In this document: one piece after another, positions 9,597-22,141 of the stretch | Position numbering within the stretch: the first letter of the stretch is position 1 | Layout: the number at the start of each line of letters is the position of its first letter | DNA from: Erythroxylum novogranatense | Taxonomy: Eukaryota; Streptophyta; Magnoliopsida; Malpighiales; Erythroxylaceae | Length of the DNA stretch: 64,000 nucleotides | Direction of reading: 5' to 3' | Assembly: GCA_029891385.1 (NCBI GenBank) | Contig: CM057224.1 | Coordinates: 30,087,005-30,151,004 of the forward strand | The notes under the pieces: model-generated | Seen by the model: the letters and a program-made list of their open reading frames with translations, nothing else | The model's database searches: none | What the model was told of the DNA's origin: nothing | Translations under genes and position numbers: made by a program

Positions 9597-12052
9597 AATA
9601 TCCACCTTAACTTGAACTTTCATTACAAGTTAATTCACTCCAGGTAATCCAATTAAGGGCGTCATTGTTGTAGATAGAAATCAAGTCTCATGTAATGCTT
9701 GAACTTGATTACTAGAAGAGACTTTATTAATATATCTATTGGACCATATTCGGTACCGATCTTTTCTACCGTAACATTTCCTGAAGAAATTACATCTCGA
9801 ATAAAGTAATGCATGATGTCAATGTGTTTTGTTTTTTATGAAAATTTTGATCTTTAATCAAATGAATAGCATATTGATTATGACAAAAGATAACTGCAAC
9901 CCTGGATTTAAAATGAGCTCACCATACAAGCCTCGCAACCAAATGAAACCTTTGTTTGATTCGATCATCATCATATATTCTATATGATTCGATCATCGTC
10001 CTATATTCTATCTCTATTGTAGACAAAGCAACTGCAGCTTGTAAGGTTGAATTTCAACTAAGAACATAATTTTTTTCGAGCAGAATGCAAAATTATCAAG
10101 TGATACCTCCTTTTGTTAAGATTATCAGCATAATCTAAATCAATATAACCAACCCAACCAGGTTAACATTGCATTTTCTAAGTTCCAAACAAGTAGCAAC
10201 TGAACGCCACAAATATCTGAGGATCTATTTCAATATCATGATACGATGCTAACTTCACTTGCATAAGGAATATGTGTCATATCACGAATCTCTTCATCTA
10301 TTTGAGATTAAGTGACTAAACGCTTGAAATGAGCAACGTAGAGTAAAAACATATTTATCATTTTTCATCCCAAAACACTTTTAAGACTCTATTAAAATAA
10401 TTTTCCTTCGAGTTAGAAATAATTTTCCTTCTTTCATGTCTCTGTAGATCTCATTACTGAGAATTTTCTTTGCTGCTTTCAAATCTTTCATCTCAAATTC
10501 ATGTTTATCTAATTGACAACATACATACTTCTTGCTGTAATGAGTATATCATCAACATATAGGAGTAAATAAATGAAAGACTCATTATATAATTCTCTAA
10601 AATAAACACGACTATCATATATGCTTCAATAAACATGTTCTTCGAATAGCCATAGTGGGTCTTGAATGAGTCAAATCACTTATACTACTATCTATGAGAC
10701 TGTTTTAATTTTCAAAGGGATTTCTTTAATAAATGAACATGGTCTTTTTGATCTTTAGCAATAACTCCCTCAGGTTGACGCATATAAATTTGATTCTTAA
10801 AATCATCGTATAGAAAAGTAGTTTTGACACCTAAATGTGCCAACTCCAAGTTAAATATGGATACTAGTGCAAGTAAAAGTCAAACAAAACAATATTTTAC
10901 CATAGATGGAAAAATATCATTAAAATCTACACTTGGTACCTAATTGTATCCCTTTGTGACTAAGTTAGCCTTATAATTGGCTCTTTCATCTCTTTGAGAG
11001 GACTCCTTTCATGTGAAGAGCCATTTGCAATTAACTATCTATTTCCCATGTGGTAGATTGATTAATTCCCAAGTCTAAGTTTTACGTAAGGACTCTATTT
11101 TATCTTGCATTACCACTTGACATTTTTATGTATCAGTACCCAAAATATCATCTAAAAATTTGGATGGTTCACCATCACTATTAATCTCATTTACTACTAA
11201 TAAATTGTAAGAGACTAGCTCCACATAGTTTGCATAACTTAGTAATAGCCTGATTTCTCTTTGACCCTTACTTTTAGCTATACTGTAAAGGGACTTCTTA
11301 TGAAGTTTGCTCCACTCCAATTGAATTGCATGGTGAATTTGAATGAGAGTTTTCTATAGCAATATTTTTTTGATCCAACTTTGCTTAATTATTCTCCACT
11401 GGCTTTATTTTAGAAGGGACAATAGACTCTGAGTTTATATTGACCATTGATTGCTCATTTAAAGTCACATCTCTACTAATTACAACTTTTAGTGAAATAG
11501 GATTTAGACACCACAACTTGTAACGACTACCTTAGATGGATACCCAAAAAATGTATCTCTTAGCATGTGATTCCAATTTCCATCATTAACATGTATGTAT
11601 ATTAGATAACCAAAAATCTTTAAATAAGAGTAATTAGTAGGATTCCTTTAGAGTCTTAGTACCAATTGGAATTGATGATCAATTTATTATATAGTAAGTC
11701 TTAGATGTAGCCTCTGGCTATAAGTACTTTGGCAAACCAATATTAGAGCACAAGCATCATTCTCTTTTAATAAAATTCATATTCAAACACCTAGTAACTT
11801 TATTTTGTTAGAGAATATTTCTAATTGTTTGATGTTGAATTATCCCCTCGTTCTTATAGAACTTATTAAACTCTTTTATGTGAAATTCTAAGTTATATTC
11901 TATTTTGATCTACTTAATTTGCCTCGTCATTTACTTTTTAATCAAAGTGTTCCATTGCTTGAAAGCAAAAAAAATTGATTTTATGCTTTAAAAATAAACC
12001 AAAACCTTTTTTAAAAGGTCACTAATAAAAAAAAGCATATATATGGCATTAT
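9253..12052 (-). mobile_element. Ty1/copia retrotransposon, 3' half (integrase end, RT, RNase H, 3' LTR), badly decayed
   Basis: Read on the minus strand, remnants occur in copia order. Integrase lies near 12045-11900 (AIYMLFF, then a LRT-like region). The FGYLIYIHVNDG...GYPSK block is at about 11640-11520. RT is at about 10840-10740 (GVKTTFLYDDFKNQIYMRQP) and YVDD at about 10570-10540. RNase H is at about 9900-9660 (NQYAIHL followed by the NFH and RYHF-equivalent blocks). A polypurine tract precedes a likely 3' LTR (9596 down to 9253) that contains a TATAAAAGG box near 9460. Stops and frameshifts occur throughout, so nothing is coding. The 5' half continues at 24765, because an Athila-like element is inserted in the integrase. 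Confidence 0.7.
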
Positions 12053-13463
12053 TAAGCAAGTTTTATATCTATAATAAAACTCTCAATTCCTACAAGTATA
12101 CGAATCATATTTTGTAGTATCAAAAGGTATCATTCCCACGAGGATTGTGCAATAGCTACAATTGGAACCTAACTTTGTCTAAAGTAACAAGAAATCGAGT
12201 TTAATAAAAACAAATAACAAAAATTGAAATAAAATAATAAAACAAGGTAATTAAATCAAATAAGAAGTTAGCTACTAATTAATTTAGGGTTTCATCAAAG
12301 ATGAATTCTTAAGACTTATTCTTCCTTTATTTTGTTTCCTTAACTATTATCAATCCAATTATGTGTTGGCATAGATTCTCTAAGGGATTGATTACTCTCT
12401 CAAGACCTAATCAATTAAACCTAATTGAATCCTCCAGCTGTTGCAACCTCTCAATTCATAAAAATTCTTAATGTTTTCAATTAGATTTGAAGTTATTTAT
12501 TGGATAATCAAGTCCTTACACAAGATCTCTCTTCAAATGATCGTTAATTTGATAATTGTATGATGTATTAAATCGTTAACTCTTATTGCACAACCTTATC
12601 TGATTATTTTTTACTCACTCTTTCGATTTGTTGTCAAAGTATAAGCATGAACATTTATCACAATAACAGAATTTTGAATTGAATCAATAAAGATCAAAGT
12701 CAAAATAAATTCGAATAAACCCTAATTTAAAATGTAAAACTTTATAAAAATGATAAAAATCTTAGAAATCCAATTGCACATCAATAATAATGAAAGAAAC
12801 AATGGAAAAATAATGAAAACTCGATTTGCTCCTTGATATGAAAAGTTGAAATTTCTTGATGTTGTTCTTAATCTCCCACTTTAGTTCACTTTGATTCAAT
12901 GGCTGCTATGTTTTTTTATGTCTTTCACGTTCTTAAATAGTATTTTAGGGTCTTAGGGTTGTTTCTAAGGTTTCTCCACTTAATTTGATTCCAAAAATAG
13001 CCCCCAAAAGTCAAAAGATCGAAGAAAATTGCATGTTGGAAAAGCTGAAATTTGTTGAAATCGTTGTGGGATAGATGCATAGTATTATGCATGATCGTGC
13101 ATCAAACTGTGTATCACCAAAATTATTAAAAATCACAAATTTGTACTACCTAAGAGATGTTTACAGGATGACGCACAACCATGGATCTCTTCTTTGCTTT
13201 GAATCTTCATTTTGTGCTGGTTTTCATCTGAATTCTCCTATTTTCTTCAATTTCCTATTTCCATACACTCACAAATAAATCAAATACCTCATGAAACATA
13301 AAATTAAGATTTAATTCTTACTCTAAACCAAAAAAGACACTTAGAATACATACAAACGCTCGCATTAACACAATTATAAGCCTATACATACGATAATCAT
13401 CTAATAAACACCTAAAATCATACTAAAACACCTATCAAAACATGGTATAAACTACACCTATCA
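12053..13463 (-). repeat. Athila-like 3' LTR
   Basis: Aligns along its length with 23361-24764. Shared landmarks include TTTTATAT near the left end, a CACGAGGATTGTGCAATAGCT-like block, AATTTAGGGTTT, TTTTAAATAGTA with TTTTTAGGGTTT-like sequence, and TATCAAAACAT(G/A)(G/A)TATAAACTA at the right end. On the minus strand it begins TGATAGGTGTAG after a polypurine tract. Divergence is obvious by eye, so the insertion is old. Confidence 0.75.
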
Positions 13464-15200
13464 ACATCCCCTTACTTGAACTTTTACTTGTCCTTAAGCA
13501 AAAACAAAAACATAAGCAAACAAACCAAACATAAAACACCAAACATATATTCATGCAACATGCAATAATGAGACAATGACATCAAACTTTATGGAATCAA
13601 TTTAACTACAAACATCAATCATTCAATTTGTGTCAACATACTAACCTATGCATTTCACAGTTAAGCACTTTGAATTGAATATACGTATTAATCAAAATAT
13701 CAACATCATATTCATTCACCTATAGTAGTTGTACACATACATTTATAATTAGCATTCAATCGAAATTGCAACTATCACTAGGTATCCCTTCATAAATTTT
13801 TTTGCTATTTTAAAGGATCAATAGGATTTATTTATCAAAGCACAAATTTTTAATTTTCTTTAATGTTAATCTAGTCTTTTGATGCAGAGGCAAACACCTT
13901 GTCATGAATGTCCTTCGGTTACTCAACTAGGTCACGTTTTATTAATTAGCTTCGTTGGAATGTCATTTTAGCCTTTTGATGCGAAGAGAAACATTTTGTT
14001 GTGAATGCCCCCGATTACTCAATTATATCATATTATCAACTAGCTATCAGCTCTATTCATAACCTAATATTTGTTTTAAAAGGGCTAAAAGAATAGTTAT
14101 TTATTAACACATACTTTTTTTTCTTTTTTTATTCACATAACCTACCTCATTTCTTTTTAGTCAATCATCCTCATGAAAGGTTACTAATGATGCTAACTCA
14201 TTCAATTAACTTATAATTATAAATGTATTTAACAAATTTCCTAAAGTGAACAAAATGAATGTCATATCCTAATTAACATGCATATTTAACCAAAGGTACT
14301 TAAAATATAAAATTCACAAGTCAATATGCCTTTATAAATTAATGACCATGTGCAAAGCTAAACTAATTCCATCAAATTATTGCCATTGACTTATTCGCAT
14401 AATTTACAAATATGCAACATATGTTCACACAATGTCAACCTAATTAGAACTAAGACAATATGATATGCAAAAGTCACACACATGACATGTCAATGCATAA
14501 TCCTTCCCATACTTAGATAATACATTGTCCTCAATGTGAAAAAAACAACACATAAAACAAATAATAAAAAAAGAAATAACAAAAAGAAAAGGGTAAGAGC
14601 ATGAAACCCATTAAGGAGATCGAGGTGGTAATGGTGTGGGTGACGAAATTTGGAGACCTGTTATGTCACAAAATTCACCTTCTATGTCATAAAATTCTAG
14701 CACTTCACTCCCTACAAAATAAACTTAAAAAATAAAAGTAATAAAGTGACAAAAAAATTAAAATTAAAATAAAACAATAATAAAATAATAAAATAACAAA
14801 ATCCTAATTCTTGTGTTAACTCCCAAGTAGCGCTTAGTTAACATCATTAGCTTAACATGCTCTTCCTTCTAGACTCAACCAGGGTCTATTATAAGTGGCT
14901 TACTTCCACTTATACAACTCAAATTCAATTTAGTAGCCTATAAATAAGCTACATATTATAAGATAATAATAAGGACATAATTAATCAAATTAAGAAACCT
15001 TAGTAAGTTCAGTAATATCCTTTTTGGTAACAAATTGTCAACAAAATAGAGAATGATGAAACTCCCTAAATCTTTGGTTGAATCTAATCATTTGTCCTTT
15101 AAGAAGATGAATTGCTCTCGTTCTTCTTCAATCACCCTTGTCCCCTCTTCTTTTTCTACTTCTTGAACAGAGACTTCCTTATATGCTTCAAGCTTTATAT
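13464..15200 (-). other. Non-coding 3' internal region of the Athila-like element
   Basis: AT-rich, with no credible frame. The CCCCTTACTTGAACTTTTAC and CATTGTCCTCAATGTG blocks (plus-strand reading) are of the type found between integrase and 3' LTR in Athila elements. A diverged tandem duplication of about 110 bp lies at 13865-14060. RT and integrase, which should lie here, are missing. Confidence 0.5.
13865..14060. repeat. Diverged tandem duplication, about 110 bp per unit
   Basis: Both units carry (C/A)CTTTTGATGC(A/G), AAACA(C/T)(C/T)TTGT, GTGAATG(T/C)CC and TTACTCAA(C/T)TA in the same order. Confidence 0.6.
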
Positions 15201-15210
15201 CTGTCGTCAT

Positions 15211-15829
15211 CTATTTTTCTTCCTTTTGCTCCTTTAAAGATTCTACTACATCAATTCTCATGAATAAGTTATTCGTTAATATCTTATTCATATTAAATTT
15301 CACTTGTTCATCACCAATCTGAAGGATGAGGTTGTCTTTATGGATGTCTACCAAAGCTCTTTCAGTGTTCAGAAATGGTATGCCAAGGTTTAGCAGACAA
15401 TTTTGATCCTCATCAAAGTCTAGCACTATGAAATCAATAGGAATGATAAACTTGTCCACTTTTATAAGTACATCCTCCACCACACCAAATGGTTTCTTTA
15501 TCGATTAATCCGCCAACTAAATAAGTATAAAGGTTGGCTTCACATCACCTAGCCCTAATTTACTTAAAATTGACAAAGGCATAAGATTAATGTCTGCACC
15601 TAAGTCACATAAACATTTCAAAATCTCTAAATTACCTACACAGGGTATCATAAAACTCATTAGATCTTTCAACCGTGAGGGCATATGGTTAGTAAGTAAG
15701 GAGCTGCAACTTTCCATCATGGCAACCGTTTGATTTTCATCTCAAGTTCTCTTGCTTGATAATATGTCCTTCAAAAACTTTATATACATGGGTATGCTTT
15801 TCAAATCTTCTATAAAAGGTGAGGTAATT
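15211..15829 (-). pseudogene. Athila-type aspartic protease region (gag-pol remnant)
   Basis: Read on the minus strand from 15829. It begins SIPMYIKFLKDILSSKR, followed by CDLGADINLMPLSILSKLGL (protease with the D-x-G motif as DLGA), then EDVLIKVDKFIIPIDFIVLD, LGIPFLNTERALVDI and QIGDEQVKFNM. This is the order of the Athila/Ty3-gypsy protease domain. Frames break between 15517 and 15483 and upstream near 15720. The sequence resumes the gag frame that stops at 22142 on the other side of element B. Confidence 0.75.
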
Positions 15830-15936
15830 TGTTGGCCCTGATTTTTTTGATTAAATATGATTTAAATTAATTTAGGAGGTCTTGATAAATTAATTACTTT
15901 GGAGTAATTAACATGTCAATGTTAGGAGGATTTATT

Positions 15937-18900
15937 TGTAGCACCCCTTTACCATAGAGTACCTACCGGAACGCCCGTAGGTCATTCCGGTACATATCCT
16001 ACGATAAGAGACCACTACTGACAACCACCGCTAAACTCTTCATGGCATCACAATAATAAAACAGAAATAAGAAATTAGTAACTTTTTAAAACCAAACTGT
16101 ATTTCATTTCATTGAATCAAACTTAAAAATTTACAAACTGTCAGTATTTTCAGTCTCTATACAATCCTTCAAAACACTTTACATTAAGTACTATACAATA
16201 AGGCACAAAGAACAGTTCTAACTATAAGTCTCCAAAAGAAATCCCAGCTGATCGACCTTTGAGCCATAACCTTTCTCGCCAATTTGATGTCCAAGGCTCT
16301 ATAGTCCTGAGGGAGCTAACAGTCTACTTTTAACCATGAAAAAAAATAGATTGCAATTTTGGATGAGTTTGCGAACTCAATGAGGAACCATCATCGATGG
16401 TTCTCCCAATTCATGCATCACATAAGCATGTTCCAGTAATCAGGCAGTCATAGTGGTAATACAGGCTCATCAATCACACAGTCATATACAGCAAAAGTCA
16501 TTTCAGGTATTCAGTCCAGTATGCAATGCACATGTGACTCTTTTACCAGTTTTATTTCAATGTTGTGATCGGCGCTTAGCGATGTCGATGTCGATGAGAC
16601 GCGTCTCGGGAGGATTATCTCCCTTCGAGCTCTAGGCTCGTTTTCAGTTTCAGTGGCAACTCGATTCACAATTATTTTTATCCGTTTATGCATCTGTGTA
16701 TGAAATGCCTATGCCCAATTGAATAGTTAATTAACAGTCCATAATGCACAATTAACAATCCATCAGTCACAATTAACAGTCCATAATTCACAATTAACAG
16801 TCCATAAGTCACAATTAATCACAGTAATCCCAGTAAGGGCAAACAAGTCACACAATTTACACATTCCTGATCCTGCCATTATCCCCATATTAGACAAATA
16901 ATAATTGAGAAACCCATCTAGGTTACTCACCTATTACTTCTGAGCTAATGCTGGGAAGTCTTTGCTACGTCGGTCGATCGACGCTCCAATTGTGCCTCTA
17001 TAATAATCAGAGAAGATAACTATTACTAATTGTCCAATCAGAACGAGTTAATGATGCATACGTAACAATTAAAAGATGTACAATGCATGTGCATGATATT
17101 CCCAGCCCTAAACCAAACTTTTCCATCATAAAAATTCGTCTAAAAATTAGAAATTTAACAACACAGAAATTACTCAATTCGGACCTCTATCGATCCAAAA
17201 AGAAATAAAACAGTGACTAAAGAACCATTACCCGGACCCACGTCAATTTTCCATCCAAAAAGTCCCAAAAGAACACAAAAATCAAATAAAACAATTAATA
17301 TATATATATCTATATATGTTGCCCCTATTTCCTTCTCTTTTTCAAACCGAAATTCGAACATCTATAACTCTTTGCACACAATTCAAAAAATTACAAACCA
17401 TATCTCGTTGGAAAGATCATGAAAAACTCTACAAGTTTCATGAGGACCATAAAAATCAATTTCACCCCTAAGGGTGTCAAAAATCCAATTAAACCTACTG
17501 CCTAGTCAATGGATTTTAAAACAGTACAGTATCTTGTAAATTCAATAACTTCTCATTTCCTTTGTCAAAAATTACACAATAAATATGCTCAGAAAGATCC
17601 CAATGTTATCTACTTTTCATGACAACCTGAAATCAAATTCATTTGCTAACTAGGCCAAACAATTCACCAAAGCATCTGCCCACTGAAATTTCCCAATCTG
17701 AACAGTACATTTCAAAGCAGCATATCTCCTAGCACAAATGTCAAAACACTCACTACCTTATATCACTGGAAAGATAAGATCTCATACTTCAATTTTCATG
17801 AAGGATTCAAAATCCAATTACATCCCTAACAAGTTCAAAACTGCCAAACAAGTGACTGATCACGGCAGCAGTTAAAAACCTAATGCAGGTTCAGTTTTTT
17901 GAAAACTCATAACTCCCAAATCTGATCTCCAAAAATCACATGCAATATACCATTTTCAAGATAATTTCTTCCTTTACACCTCTTCAGAAGATCACTCAAG
18001 CCAATTAAATTCACAAAAATTGCTAAAATTGCTTCCAATCAGAATGCTCACAAATCTGACACTTAGGCTAGGTTTCACCACAATGTACAAAATCAGTCAA
18101 TAGTTAACAGTGGATATCTCCCAATATACATATCAAAAAATTGCAAAATCAGTGGAAATGGAAAGCTAACAATATAGGCTTCAACTCTCATGAAGACCAT
18201 TTTCATCAATTCCTTCTAAATTAATTTAGAAAAATCATCAAAACACTTAGGTCATTGGTTCGGTTACTGTTCATACAAACATCAACAGTAACTTTCCAAG
18301 CCAAAATTCACCCTCTTAAGGCTAAAATTAGACAACACCTATTTCACCCAGAAATATAGCCAACAAGCCAAAGTTTCATTTGGAACAAACCTCACCTCAT
18401 TTGCATAACCACACAATGAGTTATGCTCAAAACAGTACAGTAGGTCCAAAAACCAATTTTCAGCTTTACTACTCAAATACACTTCCTATCATGCCAATTG
18501 AACTTCTACTACCATAAGCATCCCAATTGGACACAAAATCAGTCCCTAGATCATTCCTACACTCACTTAGACCCATAGTAAAAAATTTTGCAGCATTAAA
18601 CTCTTAATTTCTATGCAAGATTAGTCATCAATATTCAATCCAAAATCAAGCTAAAACATTCATTCATACTACTTCATCAAGTCATACCTAACATAATCTT
18701 ACCCACCAATTCAAACTTAAATTTTCATTCAATTCATGCATCAATAAACACAATAATTGCACCATAACTCCAAATGAATGCATCTAACAACTATAATTCA
18801 TTAAATGCGTAATCAAAGCATAATTAAAGCTTAACTTAAAAACTTACCTACTTAAAGCTTCTACTCTTCACTTTTCCAACTACTTTACTATCTCTACTTA

Positions 18901-19641
18901 ATCCTCATGCATGGTTCTCATGGAAAGAAGATAGAGAGCTTAAGCTTGCAAGTATGAAGGAAGCACAAAAGTAGGAGAAGAATGAGTGAACAAAAGCCAG
19001 TGAAGAAATTGATAAAGAAGAAAGAAATGGGAGAGTTTTCGGATGGATGAAGGCCTTAAGAGATAAAACTCATCTTTTTCCTTTAGTCTATGTGGAGTTG
19101 CCGAAAATGAAGGATAGGAACAAATGGTGGATGCATTAAATGGTGTAGGACAAGTGTTATGTTTAAGAAAAAGACAAAATAGGTTAAAAACAAATTAGTA
19201 AATAGGAACCCTAATGCAATTTGACTCATTCTAGTCCAATGGCCCTAATTTCATTCTCAAAATAATATACCCAATATTACAGTGCCATTGGATAGAAATT
19301 TTCGCTACCGAAAATCAACCGGTTCGTCGCTTGCCGATTTTTTCGGTCGGGGAATTTTCTCCGGAAAATTCCAGAAAAATTTCTAAAAATCTCTTAAAAT
19401 ATAAAACACTCAATGACGCACTCAGAATAATTTTTCAAACGCAAGAACCACGTTAATCACAGTAAAACTACATTAGGCACAAAAATCGGGAATGTCATGT
19501 ATGCATGTACAGTTATTTCATATGCACAAAATTCACTGTGTACCAATACTATTATGCATGAATAGCCCTAATGAAGCCCAATCACTCTCATCCTATGCCA
19601 AATTACTATTCTACTCTTCCCGTTGAGGGTGGGATGTTACA
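15937..19641 (-). mobile_element. LTR-like element A (3.7 kb), nested in element B
   Basis: Starts TGTAGCACCCC (15937) and ends GGGATGTTACA (19641). The duplication TTATT flanks it at 15932-15936 and 19642-19646. On the minus strand the ends read TGTAACATCCC...GGGGTGCTACA, a form common for plant LTRs, so minus orientation is preferred. About 3.7 kb without coding frames; no internal LTR pair or primer site seen. A short-repeat segment (ACAATTAACAGTCCATAA, several copies, 16720-16830) and a series of spaced modules centred on TTTCATGA(A/G)G (17430, 17620, 17800, 18195) are present. Both junctions are clean, indicating that it is younger than B. Confidence 0.75.
16722..16822. repeat. Short tandem repeat, about 27-bp unit
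   Basis: Four diverged copies of CACAATTAACAGTCCATAA/C with TCA spacers follow each other inside element A. Confidence 0.75.
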
Positions 19642-21089
19642 TTATTGCATGGATTGACGGAATTTAGGTGCTAATGTTGTAAGAATGTATCAAGGGTAAA
19701 ATTAGCAAGTCACTTAAGGTTAAAAGACATAAGGCTTATATTGAAGGGCAAAAGGGGCATTTGATGATTATTAAGAGTATAAGTTAGAAGAAGAAAAAAA
19801 ATTGTTGGCTTGTTTGAGAAGAGAGTGTCATGGAAGAGAAGAAGAGAGAAGAGAAAAGCTAGGGTTTGTGGAAATCTTGAAGATTTTGAAGTTTCAACAA
19901 GTAAGTTATACATTAAATTTCACAGGCTTGGTTAAATGAAACTTAAATGAAGTTGAATATGAGTAGAAAGTTGTTGATGAATGATATAGGCAAGTGTTTT
20001 CTTTTAGGGTTAATGATCAAAGAGAGATTATGATGTAATTGTAAATGATATTGGGTTGAAATGAAGTTAAAAATGAAGTAGAAGAGATGGTTTAGGGTTA
20101 AAATGGGTTATATGTGAAAGATTGGAAGTAAAAAGATCAAGAGTGTCAAAAACATATTCTCGGAGTGGGTTTCTAGACAAGTTGCGAACTCAACTTTCCA
20201 GCACAGAACATGCTTTAGTATTTTAGGCATAATTTTTTGTGTAGTTATCCAAATGGGATTATTTTTTATTTGGTGTAAACTAGAGACATATGATACAATT
20301 TTCTGATGAAATGGAGTTTTAATTAAGTCTCTAAGGATCTCAATTTGTGAAGGGAAGTTGAATATAGAATGTTGTGTTAGTATAGGAACAACCCAAAAAT
20401 GATTGGGGCATAACTTTTAGAGTACTGAACCAAATTGAATGATTTTGATGTCATTAGAAAAGTAAGACAATGAGGAACATTTTTGTAGAAGGAAGTGTTA
20501 TCAAATTTTATCATCTACCTGGTCTGAATGATCATGTAAAATTGACCCCAAGGTTTGGACGTTTGGAAGAGTTTGAGTATTTAAAATTTATCTCAGTGAA
20601 TATGCAATAAATGGGTCCTCAAATTGTATTCCTATTGAATGGGAATTTTTGTCTTTGATAAAGGGAATCAAGGAAATCAAGAAGAGGAGCAAGAGGAGAG
20701 GCATCTTTAAGCAAGTTTATAAGCAAGGAATTCAAGGTGGGTTACATGTTTATAATTGAGTAATGAGCCATGACTACGTTTTCAAAGGAAAGAGAATTAA
20801 ATGTTTTCAATTGCTTTAATTGTTGCATTATTTCTTTTAAATGACTTCATAAATTGTAATATGTTTGGTTTATGAATTTGATTGATGGAAATGCATGTGA
20901 CATATTTCATGTTCATGAACAATTGTGTTTCTGAAATATGCCCTTGTGGCAAAATGTTAAGAGAATCATGTTTTCAAAAAAGTGCCCTTTTGGGCAATAT
21001 GTTTTGCAAGTCATGAAATACATGTTATGTGGGTTTATAGTGGTCTCCTAAGTTAAGTCAACTACACTTTAAACAAAAAACTTATCTCA

Positions 21090-21240
21090 TTTGTCCGCTA
21101 GTGACATGTAACTCCTTCACGGACTCCCATAAGTTCACGGCTACGTAAGACCATTAAGTGGGATTGCGATAGTACGCTCTATTCACAGCTACACAAGACC
21201 ACTATGTAAAAATATGTAGTACGTTCTGTTTTTGGATCCA
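21090..21240 (+). repeat. Cassette with repeated CACGGCTAC / AGTACG(C/T)TCT units, shared with element C
   Basis: Contains TCACGGACTCCC, TTCACGGCTACGTAAGACC, TAGTACGCTCTATTCACAGCTAC and TAGTACGTTCTGTTT. This order matches the reverse complement of 54870-55010 in element C, which supports common ancestry of B and C. Confidence 0.65.
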
Positions 21241-22141
21241 CCCAAACCATTCTGATGTGCTTACGTGCTTATGAAGTGTTAACAAGTTTGATGCATACAT
21301 GATTTATAATTACTCATGAATTGTTTAATAAATTAAGAATTTTGAGAAATAAGTGTTTGGTGATTTTTCATGAGAAATTACTATGATTTCCAAAATGTAT
21401 AATGGCAATGAGTTTTGAAAATGGTTTTTGTTTGTTTCTCGATTATAAATCTGTTACCTACAAGCTTTAAGCTCAACCCCATTCTTCCCCCTATTCATGT
21501 GATGAGCAAGAGATCAAGTAGGTCAAGAGTTACAACATCACTCCGAAATGACATTTTTTTGTATTTTTAAGTTAGATTTTTGGGAATTTAAGGCTTTAGC
21601 TGCATTTCAAGTATATTTTTGTATTTTTGGATTATGAAGTAAATAAGGTATTTGTGGCTTGAAATGCCATTAAAGCTTTGTAAAAATCTTACTTTTGATA
21701 TTAATGAAATATGTGTTTGGATTTGTCTATGATTTTTCTTGTTTTCGCAAAGTATCCAATTATGGAATTGAGATTAAAAATTTGATAAGTTGTTTGGGGT
21801 TAGGTTTTTATCCATTTTGTTTTTGGGTTGAATTGATGAATGTGGTTGAAGGTTTTTATGTTGGCTTTTAGAAAGATAGGTAGTTTTAGGTTATGGGTTC
21901 TACTACAGGGGTTTTCGCCATCTCCCGAAGGAAATTATGCTTTTCTTATGGAGACTTCGTCGTGGCGAAATTAACCCGAAGGGTCATTGAAGCTTTCTCA
22001 CATATGTTTACCGCAGCAAAGCCCGCTTTTGCTTCCAAAGGATTTTTTCTTTTAAATTTTCAAATTCTAAGCCTTCCTCCACGCTCAAGCTTCATTATCC
22101 CATGTCTGATGTTGGGCTTCGAAAACGGGATCTAACATAAT

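Larger units (their letters stand above)
15830..22137 (+). mobile_element. LTR-like element B (2.6 kb after removing nested A), probable solo LTR
   Basis: Begins TGTTGGCCCTGATT at 15830 and ends GGGATCTAACA at 22137. The 5-bp direct repeat TAATT lies on both sides (15825-15829 and 22138-22142). It interrupts the Athila gag-protease frame, which can be followed on both sides. Interior without A: 15830-15936 plus 19647-22137. It has no coding frame, primer-binding site or internal copy of its ends that I can find, so a solo LTR of a long-LTR gypsy element is the simplest reading. A non-autonomous LARD-type element is the alternative. It shares a cassette (about 21090-21240) with element C. Confidence 0.7.

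Noticed and set aside
16440..16720. Possible small gene in element A (open frames on both strands around the GATGTCGATGTCGATGAG repeat)
   Set aside because: Short, low-complexity, no domain, and inside an LTR-like element.
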